Below, piece by piece: positions 1 through 10,701 of a stretch of DNA of 64,000 nt. The notes below the pieces were generated by a model. It searched no databases, was not told the DNA's origin, and was given only the letters and a program-made list of their open reading frames with translations. Position 1 is the first letter of the stretch, and every line of letters begins with the position of its first letter. Made by a program: the position numbers and the translations under genes. Source of the stretch: Medicago truncatula (taxonomy: Eukaryota; Streptophyta; Magnoliopsida; Fabales; Fabaceae); NCBI RefSeq assembly GCF_003473485.1, contig NC_053042.1:36918762-36982761 (forward strand). Direction: 5' to 3'.

Positions 1-2130
1 TTTTCTCAAGTGTGAATATCTTAGTTCAACTATATTGAACACAATTCAAGTTATGCGTGGTGGAGTATTTGGATTCAGCAATTGTATAATCTTAGTCAAT
101 CTCCTTGTCAAGCAAATTCCATGATGGATGAAATTAAAGATGGCTAGTCTGGAAAATCTGCAGAAATTGTTTGCCATACACGGTTTCAACTCACTAATAA
201 AGGAGTTAATTGCCCACGTCGTGTGCTCTTTGTGATGTGGAAGTTAACTTTTCTATCAAGTATAGGAACTCTCATTTTAAATTGTTCGAAGATAAGTCAA
301 CGAGGTTGCTCATGCTCTTACAAATATGGTGCACTTATAGATCATTTTCATATTTTTTATTGATATTCCAACATGTTCCTAAGGTATAATTATGAATGGA
401 ACGAGTTAAGCTTTTTAAGCAAGCTCTCAGTAACCATATAATCTGAACTTTTGTCCAGACATGTCAAGATTGTATAATCAAAACCCATACTAGATTGTGT
501 TAAAGCTTGAGTTTTGGAAAGTTTTGCTCATTTCAGATTATATAATCTGAACCAGTCAAGTACAAGATTTTATGTGATCCATATTGCATCGATAGTTTCT
601 CATGCGTTCTTAGAATTCACCATTTTACCTTGTCCAAATTTTATAATATGAAGTATATTTGAGGTTTTTCAGATTATAAAATATAAATGTGTTTATTCAG
701 TTTTGAGAAAATTCCACTCAGTTTATTAAAATGCAATAAAATAAAATAACATGATATAAAATGACATAATTTAAAATTTACAACATAATTTAATAATTCA
801 TCACATTTTATTATTTGAACATGATTTCATAATACATTTGCATTAACATAACACTATGTAGTACAAAATGTGTGGCAACTAGAATTAAATCTGTAGCACA
901 AGAAGATGGAGGAATAAGACTTGTCATATTAACCCCATAAGAGAATGAAGCAGTAGAATTTGGAAACTAATATGAACAATAAACTGATTTGATCTGAATA
1001 ATTTGAAAACTTAAGAACCATGTTCTTTATATTTGGTCAATCCAGTTCGAATGATCGAATCGAGTTAGACTCTTCATATGTCAAATATTTTCATGATATT
1101 CGGGCAAGTATGATTCGGTTCAACACTTATGAAGAAATCAGAGCTTGCATGGAGGAACCCAATGAATAAATTCGCTTTATGAACACGATTTTGATTATAT
1201 ACTATGAAACGTGGCAAGTCCTCCAAAGTATAAGTTTTAACACAGTCTAGAAAGGTTTTAGATTATATAATAAAAAACAATTTGGGCAAGTATTCGGATT
1301 ATATGATCCAAAGTATTCCAGAATGTAGACGATGACATTACAAGCAAAGTTTGCAGGGTGTATGATGTTTTAATTCATTTTTGGTAGATTGAGTCATTTT
1401 AAATATTTCTTTTGCTTGTAGTTATAGTCTAGGATGATGTTGTGGCTATAAATAATCTTGCATTCTTCTTCATTTTCATTGCAATTCCCCTTTTCTTTCC
1501 TTCTTCTCTTTTCTTTCTTACTTATCTTTTGGAAGTGGGTTATACTGTCATGGTCAATACTAACCATTCATACCATCCCTAAAATTGTTGTGCGATTTTT
1601 GTGGGGATAGTACTATGGTCAGCATAAACTTTCATATTAATTAGAATGCATTTTTTAAGTTTTGACAGGATTCAAATTATATAATCCAAAATTCTACAAA
1701 GTGAATTTGGATTATATGATCCAAACAGGGGCAATTTGCGAATTTTGGAGGGAGCACGAGGAATGAATAGAGTGGAAAAAGAAATCCTATTTTTTTTTAA
1801 AAAAAATTACAAACAAGGCTAAAAGTCCAAAGCCCATGCCATTTAGAGTAAGTATATCTTTTTCCACCCTCAGATCTTCTTGCACACCCTATTTTGGATT
1901 ATAAAACTCTGTAAAAAATTGAGGATTTTTTGGTTTCTTTTTAACATATTTTACGCTTTTCGAATTATATAATCTGAATCCGTAATACGCATGAGAAATT
2001 AGTAGAGTGAGTAAAGAAAAATTCATTTTGATTTTTTTACACCTTGGTCTATTGTGGAGATGCATGCTGTAGAATTAGATGCTAGGTAATGCAAACTCAT
2101 TCATGATAACTTTTGGTTGTATTGTGTTAA
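1..2130. other. AT-rich intergenic region with no recognisable gene
   Basis: I see no coding sequence here. Long T and A runs and short interrupted frames dominate. The one organised feature is a set of related palindromic 20-mers, listed separately. A pyrimidine-rich stretch lies at about 1480-1530. Confidence 0.6.
434..1978. repeat. Dispersed palindromic 20-mer family (GGATTATATAATCC-like)
   Basis: A near-palindrome recurs about eight to ten times. The perfect copy TTCAGATTATATAATCTGAA is at 532-551. Variants are at 1293-1312, 1671-1690, 1707-1726 and 1959-1978, with half or partial copies near 434-450, 668-680, 1258-1277 and 1891-1905. Spacing is irregular, so this is not a tandem satellite. 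It could be part of a decayed transposon or a repeated protein-binding palindrome. Confidence 0.6.
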
Positions 2131-2145
2131 GAGTTACACCTTACA

Positions 2146-3420
2146 TTCGTCTATAGGCGGAACCAGGAAATTTATGGAGTCCGAGCAAAAAATTAATCGT
2201 AAATTCACATGTGACATAATATATAAATAGTCATAAATCGAAATAATTTTTTTTTAATTATTATTTTTTTTTCCTAAAAAAAAATTGAAATAAAAGAGGT
2301 TTATCATTTTGTCAACAAAAGTACAATTTAAAATAGGGTTATTAATTGAAATTGACCGCCTAATATACGTGATGTCTGAAAATTGACCATGTAATTAAAT
2401 AACATGTATTCTGACCATGTAATTCGAGATTTTTATTATTTATAACCTGTAATATATGCGAAGTCCAAAAAAGAAACCGAGAGATTGAATTTTTTCATGA
2501 TTTCTTAGAGGCAAGTTAAGAAAGTTAAAATATGGCTTTAACAAAAAAATATAAATCTTCGACAAACGACAAATTAATTATGAATTTTTAAAGCGTCAAA
2601 AGCTCAAAAAACAAAACAACGGAAATCTCGATCTATAAATCGAATTTTGAGCTCATTATTTGCAGAGACATCTAAAAAAATACATAAAAAGGATCTGTAA
2701 AGTTTCATAGCATTTCGAAGTCGTTTAAATTTATTTTGATTTTTCAACCGAAACGTGCAAAATTGAAATTTTGTTCCGCGTAAGCATTTACTCACAAGTC
2801 AAATTTAGTTCCCAAATTTTGTAGGCATGACTAGAACATGATAAGAACCTTCACAATAAAATTTTATAATTTTTCAACGAGATACAAATTAATTATAAAT
2901 TGTTTAAGAAATTCATAATTATGAGAGAATAAAAATTTATAATTAATTTATCCCTGGTCGAAGAAATTTAATTTTGAGTAAAGTTATATTTTAACGTGCT
3001 AAACATGTATGAAAAAATAGTGAAAAAATTCAACATGTAGGTCACATTTTTAGACTACATGTATATTATAGGGTGGTCAAAATTAAATAAGAAGAAATTC
3101 AAGTTACAATGTTAGAATATATGTTTTGTATTTTATTGGGTCATTTTTCAAACATAAAGTATTTTACAGGGTCAATTTGAACAATTAACCCTTTAAAATA
3201 AGAGAGATGAATCTGTCAATAGAGTGCTAAATAAAATTCCAAGACCTATTTGTGTGTGACAATTTTCAGATTGTCCAAATTTTTCTTTTTGTAAATATGT
3301 TAATGGGCTTTTAGGTTGGGTCTAATGTGCAAAAATTATCGATCGGGCCCGCGCGACCGCCCGGGGTCGCCATACGGTAGAACCCCCCCTGCATTCGTCT
3401 ATCTACCAAAAAAAAAAATA
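2146..3420 (+). mobile_element. Nested insertion with two sets of flanking direct repeats
   Basis: GTTACACCTTACA occurs at 2133-2145 and again at 3421-3433, right after an A-rich tail ending at 3420. This looks like the target duplication of a poly(A) retroelement. Just inside lies a second direct repeat, CATTCGTCTAT, at 2144-2154 and 3392-3402. It encloses a segment beginning AGGCGGAACCAGG and ending in a GC-rich tract (3346-3391). The simplest reading is a short 3' retroelement end into which a hAT-like element later inserted. No coding sequence is visible inside. Confidence 0.45.
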
Positions 3421-3484
3421 GTTACACCTTACAATTAGGTTAGGATTAGAATTAGAATTAGGGGATTAACCACTTGTGCGTGTT

Positions 3485-3625
3485 TTTTTTTTTTTTTTCT
3501 TAGATGAAGTAGTAAACCACTGAAATCAAACTCACACACAACTGTGATTTCTCAGGTTTGAATTCGGGTCATAAAGTTTGGCCTTACAGTTTCGGCATTT
3601 ATCAGTTGAGCTAGGACTTCTAGAC
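3485..3625 (-). mobile_element. tRNA-derived SINE
   Basis: A poly(T) run on the + strand (the tail) is followed in reverse by a tRNA-like head. The A-box-like TAGCTCAACTGATAAATG and the B-box-like GAATTCAAACC are both readable on the minus strand. The near-identical flanks AACCACTTGTGCGTGTT (3468-3484) and AACCACGTGCGTGTT (3626-3640) are the likely target-site duplication. Confidence 0.65.
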
Positions 3626-4275
3626 AACCACGTGCGTGTTATCTAGGAAAATATAGTAAGCAAGAATTAATAATTTATGCAGGAAAATCTAGTAAGCATT
3701 TAGTTCCTTGGAATTAATAACCGTTTGCATGCATGCCATCACGCATCGCTTGCACAATCCAACGAGACAGCATATAGATACAAAACCGAATTGCCAAAAA
3801 ATGAAGATTGTAAGCAGATGGGCAGACGACCCATATTTTGATAACGGGAATAAAGCCGACTATCAACACGGTAACAAGTACACACACCAACAATTTACTG
3901 TGATAATCAACCGTAAATTCGCGGTCATTTCTAGCACAACATTAATCCAAAATCAATCACAAAGATTGATTAGAATTTAAAGACAGTGTAGGCAGCTAAC
4001 ATAGCCAACAATATCACAGCAGCTGCAACTGTAACATGAATAGCTAATATTATTCTATAAAATATGCATGCATTACGAAAACGATAATATGTGTCAAAAA
4101 ATCTCAATATTTTAAAATTTGATCGGTTTTGATTCAGTTGTTTAAATGTATAATTTTACTATCAAGAACATATATGAATTATGTTTCAAATCAGTTTAAT
4201 AATTTAAGCAACATAATTTCAAGTCTCGTTAGAGAATGATCTAAGTCTTTCGATATTAAATAAAATTTCAAAATA

Positions 4276-4581
4276 CTCCCTCCATCCTAAATTATAAGAA
4301 GAAAAAAAAAATCACACTTATTAAGAAAACTAAAACATAAAAATTGGAAGTATAGTTTTTTGTGTTTTCTTTGGAAAAGTTTTATAAGAAGATGTAAAAA
4401 CAATTTTCATTGGCATTGGTTATGGAAAAAATGAAAGAGAGAGAAAATTGAATATAATTTGCATTTAATTTTATGAGAATAAACAAAAAAATTCTTAAAA
4501 AAGATAAAAATTTGTCTTTTTTGCTTATATTTTGGGAAAAAAAATGTGTTCTTTTTTTGCTTATATTATGAGATGAGGGTG
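4276..4581. mobile_element. Stowaway-like MITE, 306 bp
   Basis: The left end CTCCCTCCATCC and an inverted, diverged right end (…GATGAGGGTG) are flanked by TA dinucleotides at 4274-4275 and 4582-4583. The arms share the AAATTATAAG / CATAATATAAG subterminal sequence. It is non-coding. Confidence 0.65.
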
Positions 4582-4890
4582 TATCATGGTATGTGGTGTG
4601 TTGCTCAAATCTTCTATTAAGTGAGTCAAATTACATAATCAACAATGTGCAAAAGATAAGGAACCCTAAAAGAACATATTTGGCACTTTACCATTAACAA
4701 ATTGAAAAATTATAGGTGTTCGAGAAGTGTGTGGCACGTTTGACCGAGTACATCTTTTTTATATGACATGGATGAGTCTCTTAATTATATAATTTTTGTG
4801 TGTATGCATATATATACACTAAATTAAAAAAAAAAAATTGGTACGTCTGAAAAATAATATGTGATCATACATCTAAAATATTGTCTCTCT

Positions 4891-4897
4891 CACACAA

Positions 4898-4982
<85 letters not shown>

Positions 4983-5002
4983 CGCGTGTGCGCGCGCGCG
5001 TC
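4891..5002. repeat. Compound microsatellite (CA)n(TA)n(TG)n(CG)n
   Basis: A CA tract is followed by about 50 bp of alternating TA, a TG tract, then GC-alternating sequence to about 5000. The CA and TG flanks are complementary, so the whole block is an inverted repeat that could extrude as a cruciform. The alternating purine-pyrimidine run is also a Z-DNA candidate. Confidence 0.9.
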
Positions 5003-5194
5003 TGTGATTTAAAAAAATATCTACAAATAACAATATTTAATTGAATGTATGTATGTGTACCTCTAAAAAAAAAATGTTAACTTCTATGTTGAAAATTTGT
5101 GAGGATGGATACATATGAACCTTTATCATAAGCTTGGAAAGATGGAGCGGGTAGTTGGGATTGTGTGTGTACAACTAGTTGTCATTTTCTGTAG

Positions 5195-5851
5195 ATGTGG
5201 CGCAATAGAGAAGTGCATGGTAAGACTCGAATTCGCCCCAACCACCCTTGATGTAGTATTATGGATTGGGTGCAGCAATATAAGCAAGCAGATAATAGTG
5301 TTGTCGGTGGGCAAAGTAAGCATCGAGTGGAAGTTGATATTATGTGGAAGAAACGAGAGGACGGTTGGATTCGGTTGAATAAAGATGGGGCTAGTAAAAG
5401 AGATATTTCAGCCGGTAGTGGAGGGCTTTTTTGAAATGCTGAAGGAAAATGGATTAGTGGCTTTTCCCGTAACTTGGGTAGATGTAATGCGTATTTAGCA
5501 AAGCTTTGGGGAGTCTTTGATGGTCTCCAAATTGCTAGACAGAGAGGTTTTGCAAAGGTTGAGTTGCACGTTGATTCAAGTGTGGTGGTGCATACCCTGC
5601 AGACAACTAAGGATGGAAGTGTTGTTGGTTGGTGTCTCATTCAAGAAATTTGCCGATTGCTTGCTCTGGAGTGGGAAGTGGAGATTTATCATTCTTATCG
5701 TGAGGCGAATTCATGTGCAGACGCTCTTGCGAACATGGGTTGTAAGCACGCGTCTAGGTTGCGTGTGTATGAGCAATGTCCAGCTAGGCTTAGTTCTCTG
5801 GTGTTAGTTGATGTTATGGGGATAGCAACCCCTAGAGTCATCTCTGTTTAA
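5195..5851 (+). pseudogene. Non-LTR retrotransposon C-terminus with RNase H domain, degenerate
   Basis: Read in one frame, this encodes the tail of a plant LINE polyprotein. It starts MWRNREVHGK, continues through WIRLNKDGASKRD (the first RNase H strand), then AKLWGVFDGLQ, VELHVDSS and REANSCADALANMG near the end. Two in-frame TGA codons, at 5249-5251 and 5432-5434, break it. The second sits where related elements have Arg, consistent with CGA to TGA decay. The conserved catalytic Glu of the AELWG motif is Lys here, so the domain would be inactive even if translated. No poly(A) tail or clear target duplication was found. Confidence 0.75.
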
Positions 5852-7190
5852 TTTTCTCTTTTTTCGGGCTTAAGCCCCTTTGTTTCCCAAACAAAAAATA
5901 TGTGTAAAAACTTTTTTATAGTTACACAGACCAATTAATTAAACTCTAATATTAATTCAGCCTGACCAAGAATCGTAAATTCATGTGATATATTAGTGTA
6001 AGTGTGCAATCTATGTTGGATTTATTAGTGTGTACTCTTTACTCTCAAGGGTCTCGTTTTTCGCTCATTTGCAAATTATAATAATTTGCAAATCTCATTC
6101 TGATTCTTGCACCATTTAAGTAGAATCATATTCAGTTACATAGGTAGGGGATTCATGAAGACAACCAAACCTCAAGGTCCCCCACCCTTATTTTTTCCCC
6201 TTCATTTCCTTGTCTACATCGTCTTTACTTGTTTATTAATTGGGTCATTTGCTGGAACCAGGTTCTTTCTAGAAAAAAATGTAACCTCGTTCTAGAAAAA
6301 CTATATACAGAAAATTCTTAAATCTTAGTGGAGGATAATATATTGTATCATATGAAATATACGATTTTATACTAATGTGGGATCATTGGAATATTGATTT
6401 TGCCCAAGTAAAAATAATAAGCAATTTGCTTTCACATTATGACTCACAACGATTGATTTCACCTTTTGACTTTTTGACTGATCAAATGTTTTCTAGTATA
6501 TAGTTTTGTTATTATGAATTTCCTTATAGTATACTCACAACGATTGATTTCACCTGTTATAAAATAGATGTTATTTTTACTATTTTTCTATGTCTAATTG
6601 TTTTTAGCAACAATTCTTTTTTAACAACCAAATCTCTACACAAGATAAATAAGATTGCAGTTAGACATTCACTTCTAATCTCGAAGTAAAAGTAACTGAT
6701 CTACCGGAATCCATTACACAATAAATATTAAAACTTAAATTATTTATTATTATTTTTCACTAACATACCTCTATTTATTGCATTTCAAAATCCTAAATAC
6801 TTCATTAATTATAATTAATTAGTTTGTTTTAATAAATGAACTATATACTTCCACCATTGAAAGCAAAGTTACCGATAATTTCTTTAATAATCGTATAAAA
6901 CTTAAAAAAAACACCATTTTAAGACTTGGTGAGTATATTTTCTTTGCCACAAATTAAGTAGTCTTTCTTTTTTTCTTTCTGTGTGCGGCTATTAGTGAAA
7001 TGAATTCCAAAATAATAACGATAACGACGTGGAAAAGACACACTTTATCAGTACTTGAATGAGAGGTCAGAAATGTAAATTGAATTTCAAAGCTTGTCAA
7101 AGCCACCATGTTGACCATCCCGATACAATGGACGTTGAAACTTTTCAACATGGTCAATAAATTAAGTTTTCCAATTTAGAAACTTCTTAA
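5852..7190. other. AT-rich spacer upstream of the first ERF gene
   Basis: I find no supportable gene. It holds a direct repeat of the phrase ACTCACAACGATTGATTTCA (near 6441 and 6534) and several TTGAC W-box cores between 6460 and 7160. The W-box cores are only short-motif matches. Confidence 0.5.
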
Positions 7191-7197
7191 TAATTAG

Positions 7198-7266
7198 CAC
7201 GTGCCATTGATGCTCACGTGCCTATTAAGATTGTGTCTCTAGTTCCATTTTTTCAACCTTATATAA
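7198..7266 (+). promoter_or_regulatory. ERF-a1 proximal promoter: two G-boxes and a TATA box
   Basis: Perfect CACGTG hexamers lie at 7198-7203 and 7215-7220, 17 bp apart start to start. A TATA box, TATATAA, follows at 7260-7266, about 90 bp before the start codon. G-boxes are bound by bHLH factors such as MYC2 and by bZIPs. The a2/g-type copies lack this pair, so a1 may be regulated differently. Confidence 0.6.
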
Positions 7267-7353
7267 CACAAATTATGTCCTAACCTTATAACCATGCATG
7301 CAAACAACAAAACCAAGAAAAACTAACCAAAACAAAAATTTAAGCTACGTACC

Positions 7354-7770
7354 ATGAGTGAACATGGATCAAAGGGAGGGGCCAAGGACGATGGCGGAAA
7401 TGTCAAGTACCGAGGCGTTCGCTGCCGGCCATGGGGAAAATTTGCGGCCGAGATTCGTGATTCCAATAGGCAAGGTCAGAGGATATGGCTTGGCACTTTC
7501 AACACTGCTGAAGAAGCTGCAAGAGCTTATGATAGAGCTGCTTTTAATATGAGAGGTTCATTTGCAATTCTTAATTTTCCAAATGAATATAATATGTTTG
7601 CTGGTGCCGGTTCCGGTGCCGGTGCCGGTTCTGGTTCTGGTTCTGGTTCATCATCTTCAAGGAATGAAAATGCTGGCAATGGAAGACAAGTGTTTGAGTT
7701 TGAGTACTTGGATGATAACTTATTGGAGGAGCTTCTTGATGTTGAGGAGAAAAAGAATAAAGGATCCTGA
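7354..7770 (+). CDS. ERF-a1: small ERF transcription factor with EDLL motif
   Basis: This is an intronless 138-residue ERF activator, presumably nuclear. A single AP2/ERF domain spans residues 19-76 ([18 protein letters not shown] … AILNFP). All the residues that contact the GCC box in the AtERF1 structure are present (equivalents R20, R23, R25, W27, E33, R35, R43, W45). A flexible Gly/Ser/Ala linker (residues 84-102) leads to a C-terminal EDLL-type activation motif, [17 protein letters not shown] (113-129). Length and layout match the ERF095-098 subfamily, usually about 130-140 residues. The ATG has the context TACCATGAG, shared by the paralogs. An AATAAA lies at about 7922 in a 3' flank shared with ERF-a2. 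This is the most canonical member of the tandem array and the only one with paired G-boxes. Confidence 0.93.
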   Translation: MSEHGSKGGAKDDGGNVKYRGVRCRPWGKFAAEIRDSNRQGQRIWLGTFNTAEEAARAYDRAAFNMRGSFAILNFPNEYNMFAGAGSGAGAGSGSGSGSSSSRNENAGNGRQVFEFEYLDDNLLEELLDVEEKKNKGS

Positions 7771-8264
7771 AAATCTAATATACTAGCTAGTATTAAATAT
7801 TTTAATCAATGCTACTCATGAACATAATGTTACTTAGTTACTATAAAAACTAGTAATTATGCACGTTTGTGTGTGTAATTGACCTAGTTGATATGGTAAT
7901 TTAAAGTGCGTACGTAATAACTAATAAAGTTTTTGAAGATTGGGTATTTAAAGTTCATTCATTCAATTAGTTATGGCTTGTTTGCATGTTCACTGTCACT
8001 TTTCATGTTAACAGATTAAAATTTTGTGTTAATTGATTAAACATTGTAATCCTCTCCCGCTCGTATTGTTTTTTTTTTTTTATTACAAAAGAAAAAAGAT
8101 GTGGAGTATACTCCTTTGGTCTCACAATGAGGGTCATAGTTGTAAAAAAAATTATATGTTCAACATATACAAAGTAAAATTGTTTTGCTTACATCATATA
8201 CAAATATGTATGTGTAATTTTTACTATTAAATCTACGAGTCATATCATATCTCATTTGATCTCT
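7771..8264 (+). other. ERF-a1 3' flank conserved among array copies
   Basis: This stretch closely resembles the sequence after ERF-a2, -g1, -g2 and -g3. Shared parts are the AATCTAATATAC segment, the GCACGT…TGTGTGTAATT segment, CTAATAAAGTTTTTG and the TTATGGCTTGTTTGCATG block. It probably holds the 3' UTR and polyadenylation signals. Beyond about 8262 the similarity breaks off and resumes near 9400. Confidence 0.7.
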
Positions 8265-9300
8265 TGGAACAATTTTAGCACCATATGATCACAATTAATG
8301 CACATTCAAACGTCTTACAATTATTAGCACAATAGTCAAAATTAGTTAAAAATAGTTTTTGTCATCGAAGAGATTACTAAGCTGAGTCGCGGACTAGGTC
8401 ACTCTCTTTAAGATGTTTTGTGGCACTGCCTAAAATTGTGCAAGCAGACTATCAATCATGACGCCCCTAGGAGAAAACAGTCCAACTACAATTGTATCAG
8501 AGTCCTATTGCACTATATGATCTCTTTTAGAAATACATCTTCAATATATGGTGCTAAGATCACTCCAATATGGTATTGATACCACTCTATTATGGTACAA
8601 AGATCACTCTAATAATGTACTAGGACCACTCTAATACGGTGTTTCCACCACTCTAACCTCTAACTTATACAAGGGCTTAAAACATAAAAAGGGACTATAT
8701 TCTTGAGATCATTCTTATTTTCCGAGGGTACACTTTATCTCGAGAAGAACTATGATCTTAAGAATACTCTTATGTTCGACAAAATTTACCGATTAGACTT
8801 TGCTCTTAAGACAATTCTTAATTTCGAAAGGATGTTATTTCTCGAAACACTCCTTAAATCCGATAAGATATGAAAAGAGGGAGAAGAAAAGAATAACTCA
8901 TCACAAGTTAAAGGAGAAAGATGACAGAAAAGTTTTTTGAAAACTCAAAAAAACTTTTGCTGTGAGTAAAAGTGAGGGAGAAGAGCTCAATTTATAGCGA
9001 CGGGTCAAATATACGTTACAAATTCAAAGACTAAGATTAGTTAACCGTTACAAAATCAATGGTTTGATCTCACCTCATAAATGAACACTAATGTTAAAAG
9101 TGACTATAGGGAGGACGTATGCAGACGTGTTTTCAACATGCGCTGGCATGTGCCAAACTTAAACTAACACATGAAAATCACTTGACGTGTACCAAAACAA
9201 AAAATTAAATTAAATAAAATTAAAATTAATTTTTTTTTTGACAAATTTAAATAAAATTAATTAAATTTAATGTTTCGGGTCTTTAAAAATAATACATCCA
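8265..9300. other. Insertion-like block of about 1 kb, unclassified
   Basis: The paralogous 3' flank of ERF-a3 runs uninterrupted through this point, so the block was probably inserted. It contains repeated phrases such as CACTCTAATA and GATCACTC (8550-8650) and a run of CTCGA/TTAAGA words (8700-8880). No long open frame, terminal inverted repeat or poly(A) tail was found. A solo LTR is possible but unproven. Confidence 0.4.
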
Positions 9301-9494
9301 TTACATAAACTTTAGGATTGTATGCAGTCATATTTGATATGAGACAAAAAATTCAATTCACACAATAAACATACATATAGTGAGTTATGAATCCAATGAT
9401 GGAACCAATGTACAGGACGCAATGCATAATTTGCATCGTATGTAATGATTGTCTCAAAATAAGTGCTGCAGTCTTTTTTCAATGTAATAATATA

Positions 9495-9752
9495 CTCCCT
9501 CCGTCCCTTAATAAATGATCCAGTTGACAATATACATTATTGACTTGACATATTTTGACCACACTTTTATACTAATTCACAAAGATAAATAATATCATGT
9601 AAGATGTTGTTGGATTCGTCTCGATGAGTATTTTTAAAATATTAAATTTTTATAATTTTTTTTAATAGAGAATTGAAGATATCAAAGATAAAACATATGC
9701 ATTGGTATGTGTGTCAGAGTCAACTAGGTCATTTATTTAGAGACGGAGGGAG
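9495..9752. mobile_element. Stowaway MITE, 258 bp
   Basis: The terminal inverted repeat CTCCCTCCGTCCC / GACGGAGGGAG is flanked by TA on both sides (9493-9494, 9753-9754). Internal sequence (ATGCATTGGTATGTGTG…CAGAGTCAAC) closely matches the MITE at 55240-55498, so both belong to one family. Confidence 0.9.
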
Positions 9753-9968
9753 TAAAAATAAAAAAATATATATTCTCCGTGCACTATCATGTCAAAATGA
9801 AGGTGAATACACTAAATCACTAATTATGGTTAATTTGGCAAAGTCTTAGATTCTCTTTCTTTCATTTTTTATTTTTGAAGGGGTTTCTTTCATTTTTTTA
9901 CAGTCACTCTATTTATTTATTTATAATTTTGTTTTAATTTGCTTGAAATATAAACAGACGAAGTATAT

Positions 9969-10515
9969 TTTTTTAAAAGAAAATATTTATCGTTTTTCAT
10001 TAGCTATCAAGTTTCAGATACATGACGGTACATCATCATAAACGCGGAAGCTAGCATGAGATGGGGCTACCCTAACTAATTCATGAGCGAAAATTGGCTT
10101 GCCTCCTATATATATAACTCGACATGAGAGTTCTGAAAGTTACAATCGAACAACTGCCTACAAGTCTGAATAATACAACCTAGTTCACTGCTATCACGTA
10201 AGTTTAAATTAAAACGTTCAACAACATACTTGGAATCCGAAACAAAATCCACATCGTCATAATGAAGATTAACCACCCATTGTAGCGTTGTGTGAAGTCC
10301 AACAGCCTCACCAACATCAACATCACAAAGAGGAGAGAAACAGTCAGTCTTAGCCATGACAAACTCACCCTGATCATCACGGATGCATATGTCAATACCT
10401 ACCATATTCAGAGAGTCAGAAAAGGAGGCATTAATATTACATTTGTACCTACCATATGCCGGTTTCTTCCACTCGATGACAGGACCGTGAATAACACTTC
10501 GGTTGAGCCGGGATG
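9969..10515 (-). mobile_element. 5'-truncated LINE insertion with 17-bp target duplication
   Basis: AAACAGACGAAGTATAT occurs at both borders (9952-9968 and 10516-10532). On the minus strand the insert reads only the terminal RNase H region and a short A-rich 3' end. This is the expected product of 5'-truncated target-primed reverse transcription. Confidence 0.85.
10014..10515 (-). pseudogene. LINE RNase H domain relic
   Basis: On the minus strand it reads WKKPAYGRYKCNINASFS, then GIDICIRDDQGEFVMAKTD, GEAVGLHTTLQWV and VDFVSDSKYVVERFN. This is the RNase H-like (RVT_3) domain at the end of plant LINE ORF2. An open frame runs to a stop at 10106. The expected continuation (RRQAN, then AHELVRVAPSHASFRVYDD, stop at 10014-10016) sits in other frames, so at least two small indels have broken the end. 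The catalytic Asp positions at NASFS and SDSK are partly altered. It was never a complete gene at this site because the element is 5'-truncated. Confidence 0.8.
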
Positions 10516-10571
10516 AAACAGACGAAGTATATCTCAATCTAATTAAATTTATGAATTGTTTATCTTTTTTA

Positions 10572-10701
10572 TTTGGCCTAGTAGTCTAACGGCTAAAAAT
10601 TCACCTCATAAAGATGAATAAATGAAGAATTCAAGGTTTGAACACCAACCACTCTATATATAATGTCATCTACCTACCAATTAAGTTAGGCTCACGGAGA
10701 C
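10572..10701 (-). mobile_element. tRNA-derived SINE, degenerate
   Basis: On the minus strand it reads GTGAGCCTAACTTAATTGGTAGG (A-box region), GTGTTCAAACC (B-box) and a 3' part ending GACTACTAGGCC before an A-rich run. It belongs with the copies at 54347 and 23283. No clean target duplication was identified. Confidence 0.55.

Noticed and set aside
3708..3980. 90-residue + strand ORF
   Set aside because: It starts at TTG, has no recognisable domain, and I see no promoter or splice context.
5182..5640. 152-residue minus-strand ORF
   Set aside because: It is antisense to the LINE RNase H relic. The + strand reading shows recognisable domain motifs.
7358..7552. A second-frame ORF overlapping the start of ERF-a1, with similar ones in ERF-g2 (24246-24434) and ERF-g3 (32306-32494)
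   Set aside because: They follow from the nucleotide similarity of the paralogs. The encoded peptide has no family features, while the AP2 frame is clearly the conserved one.
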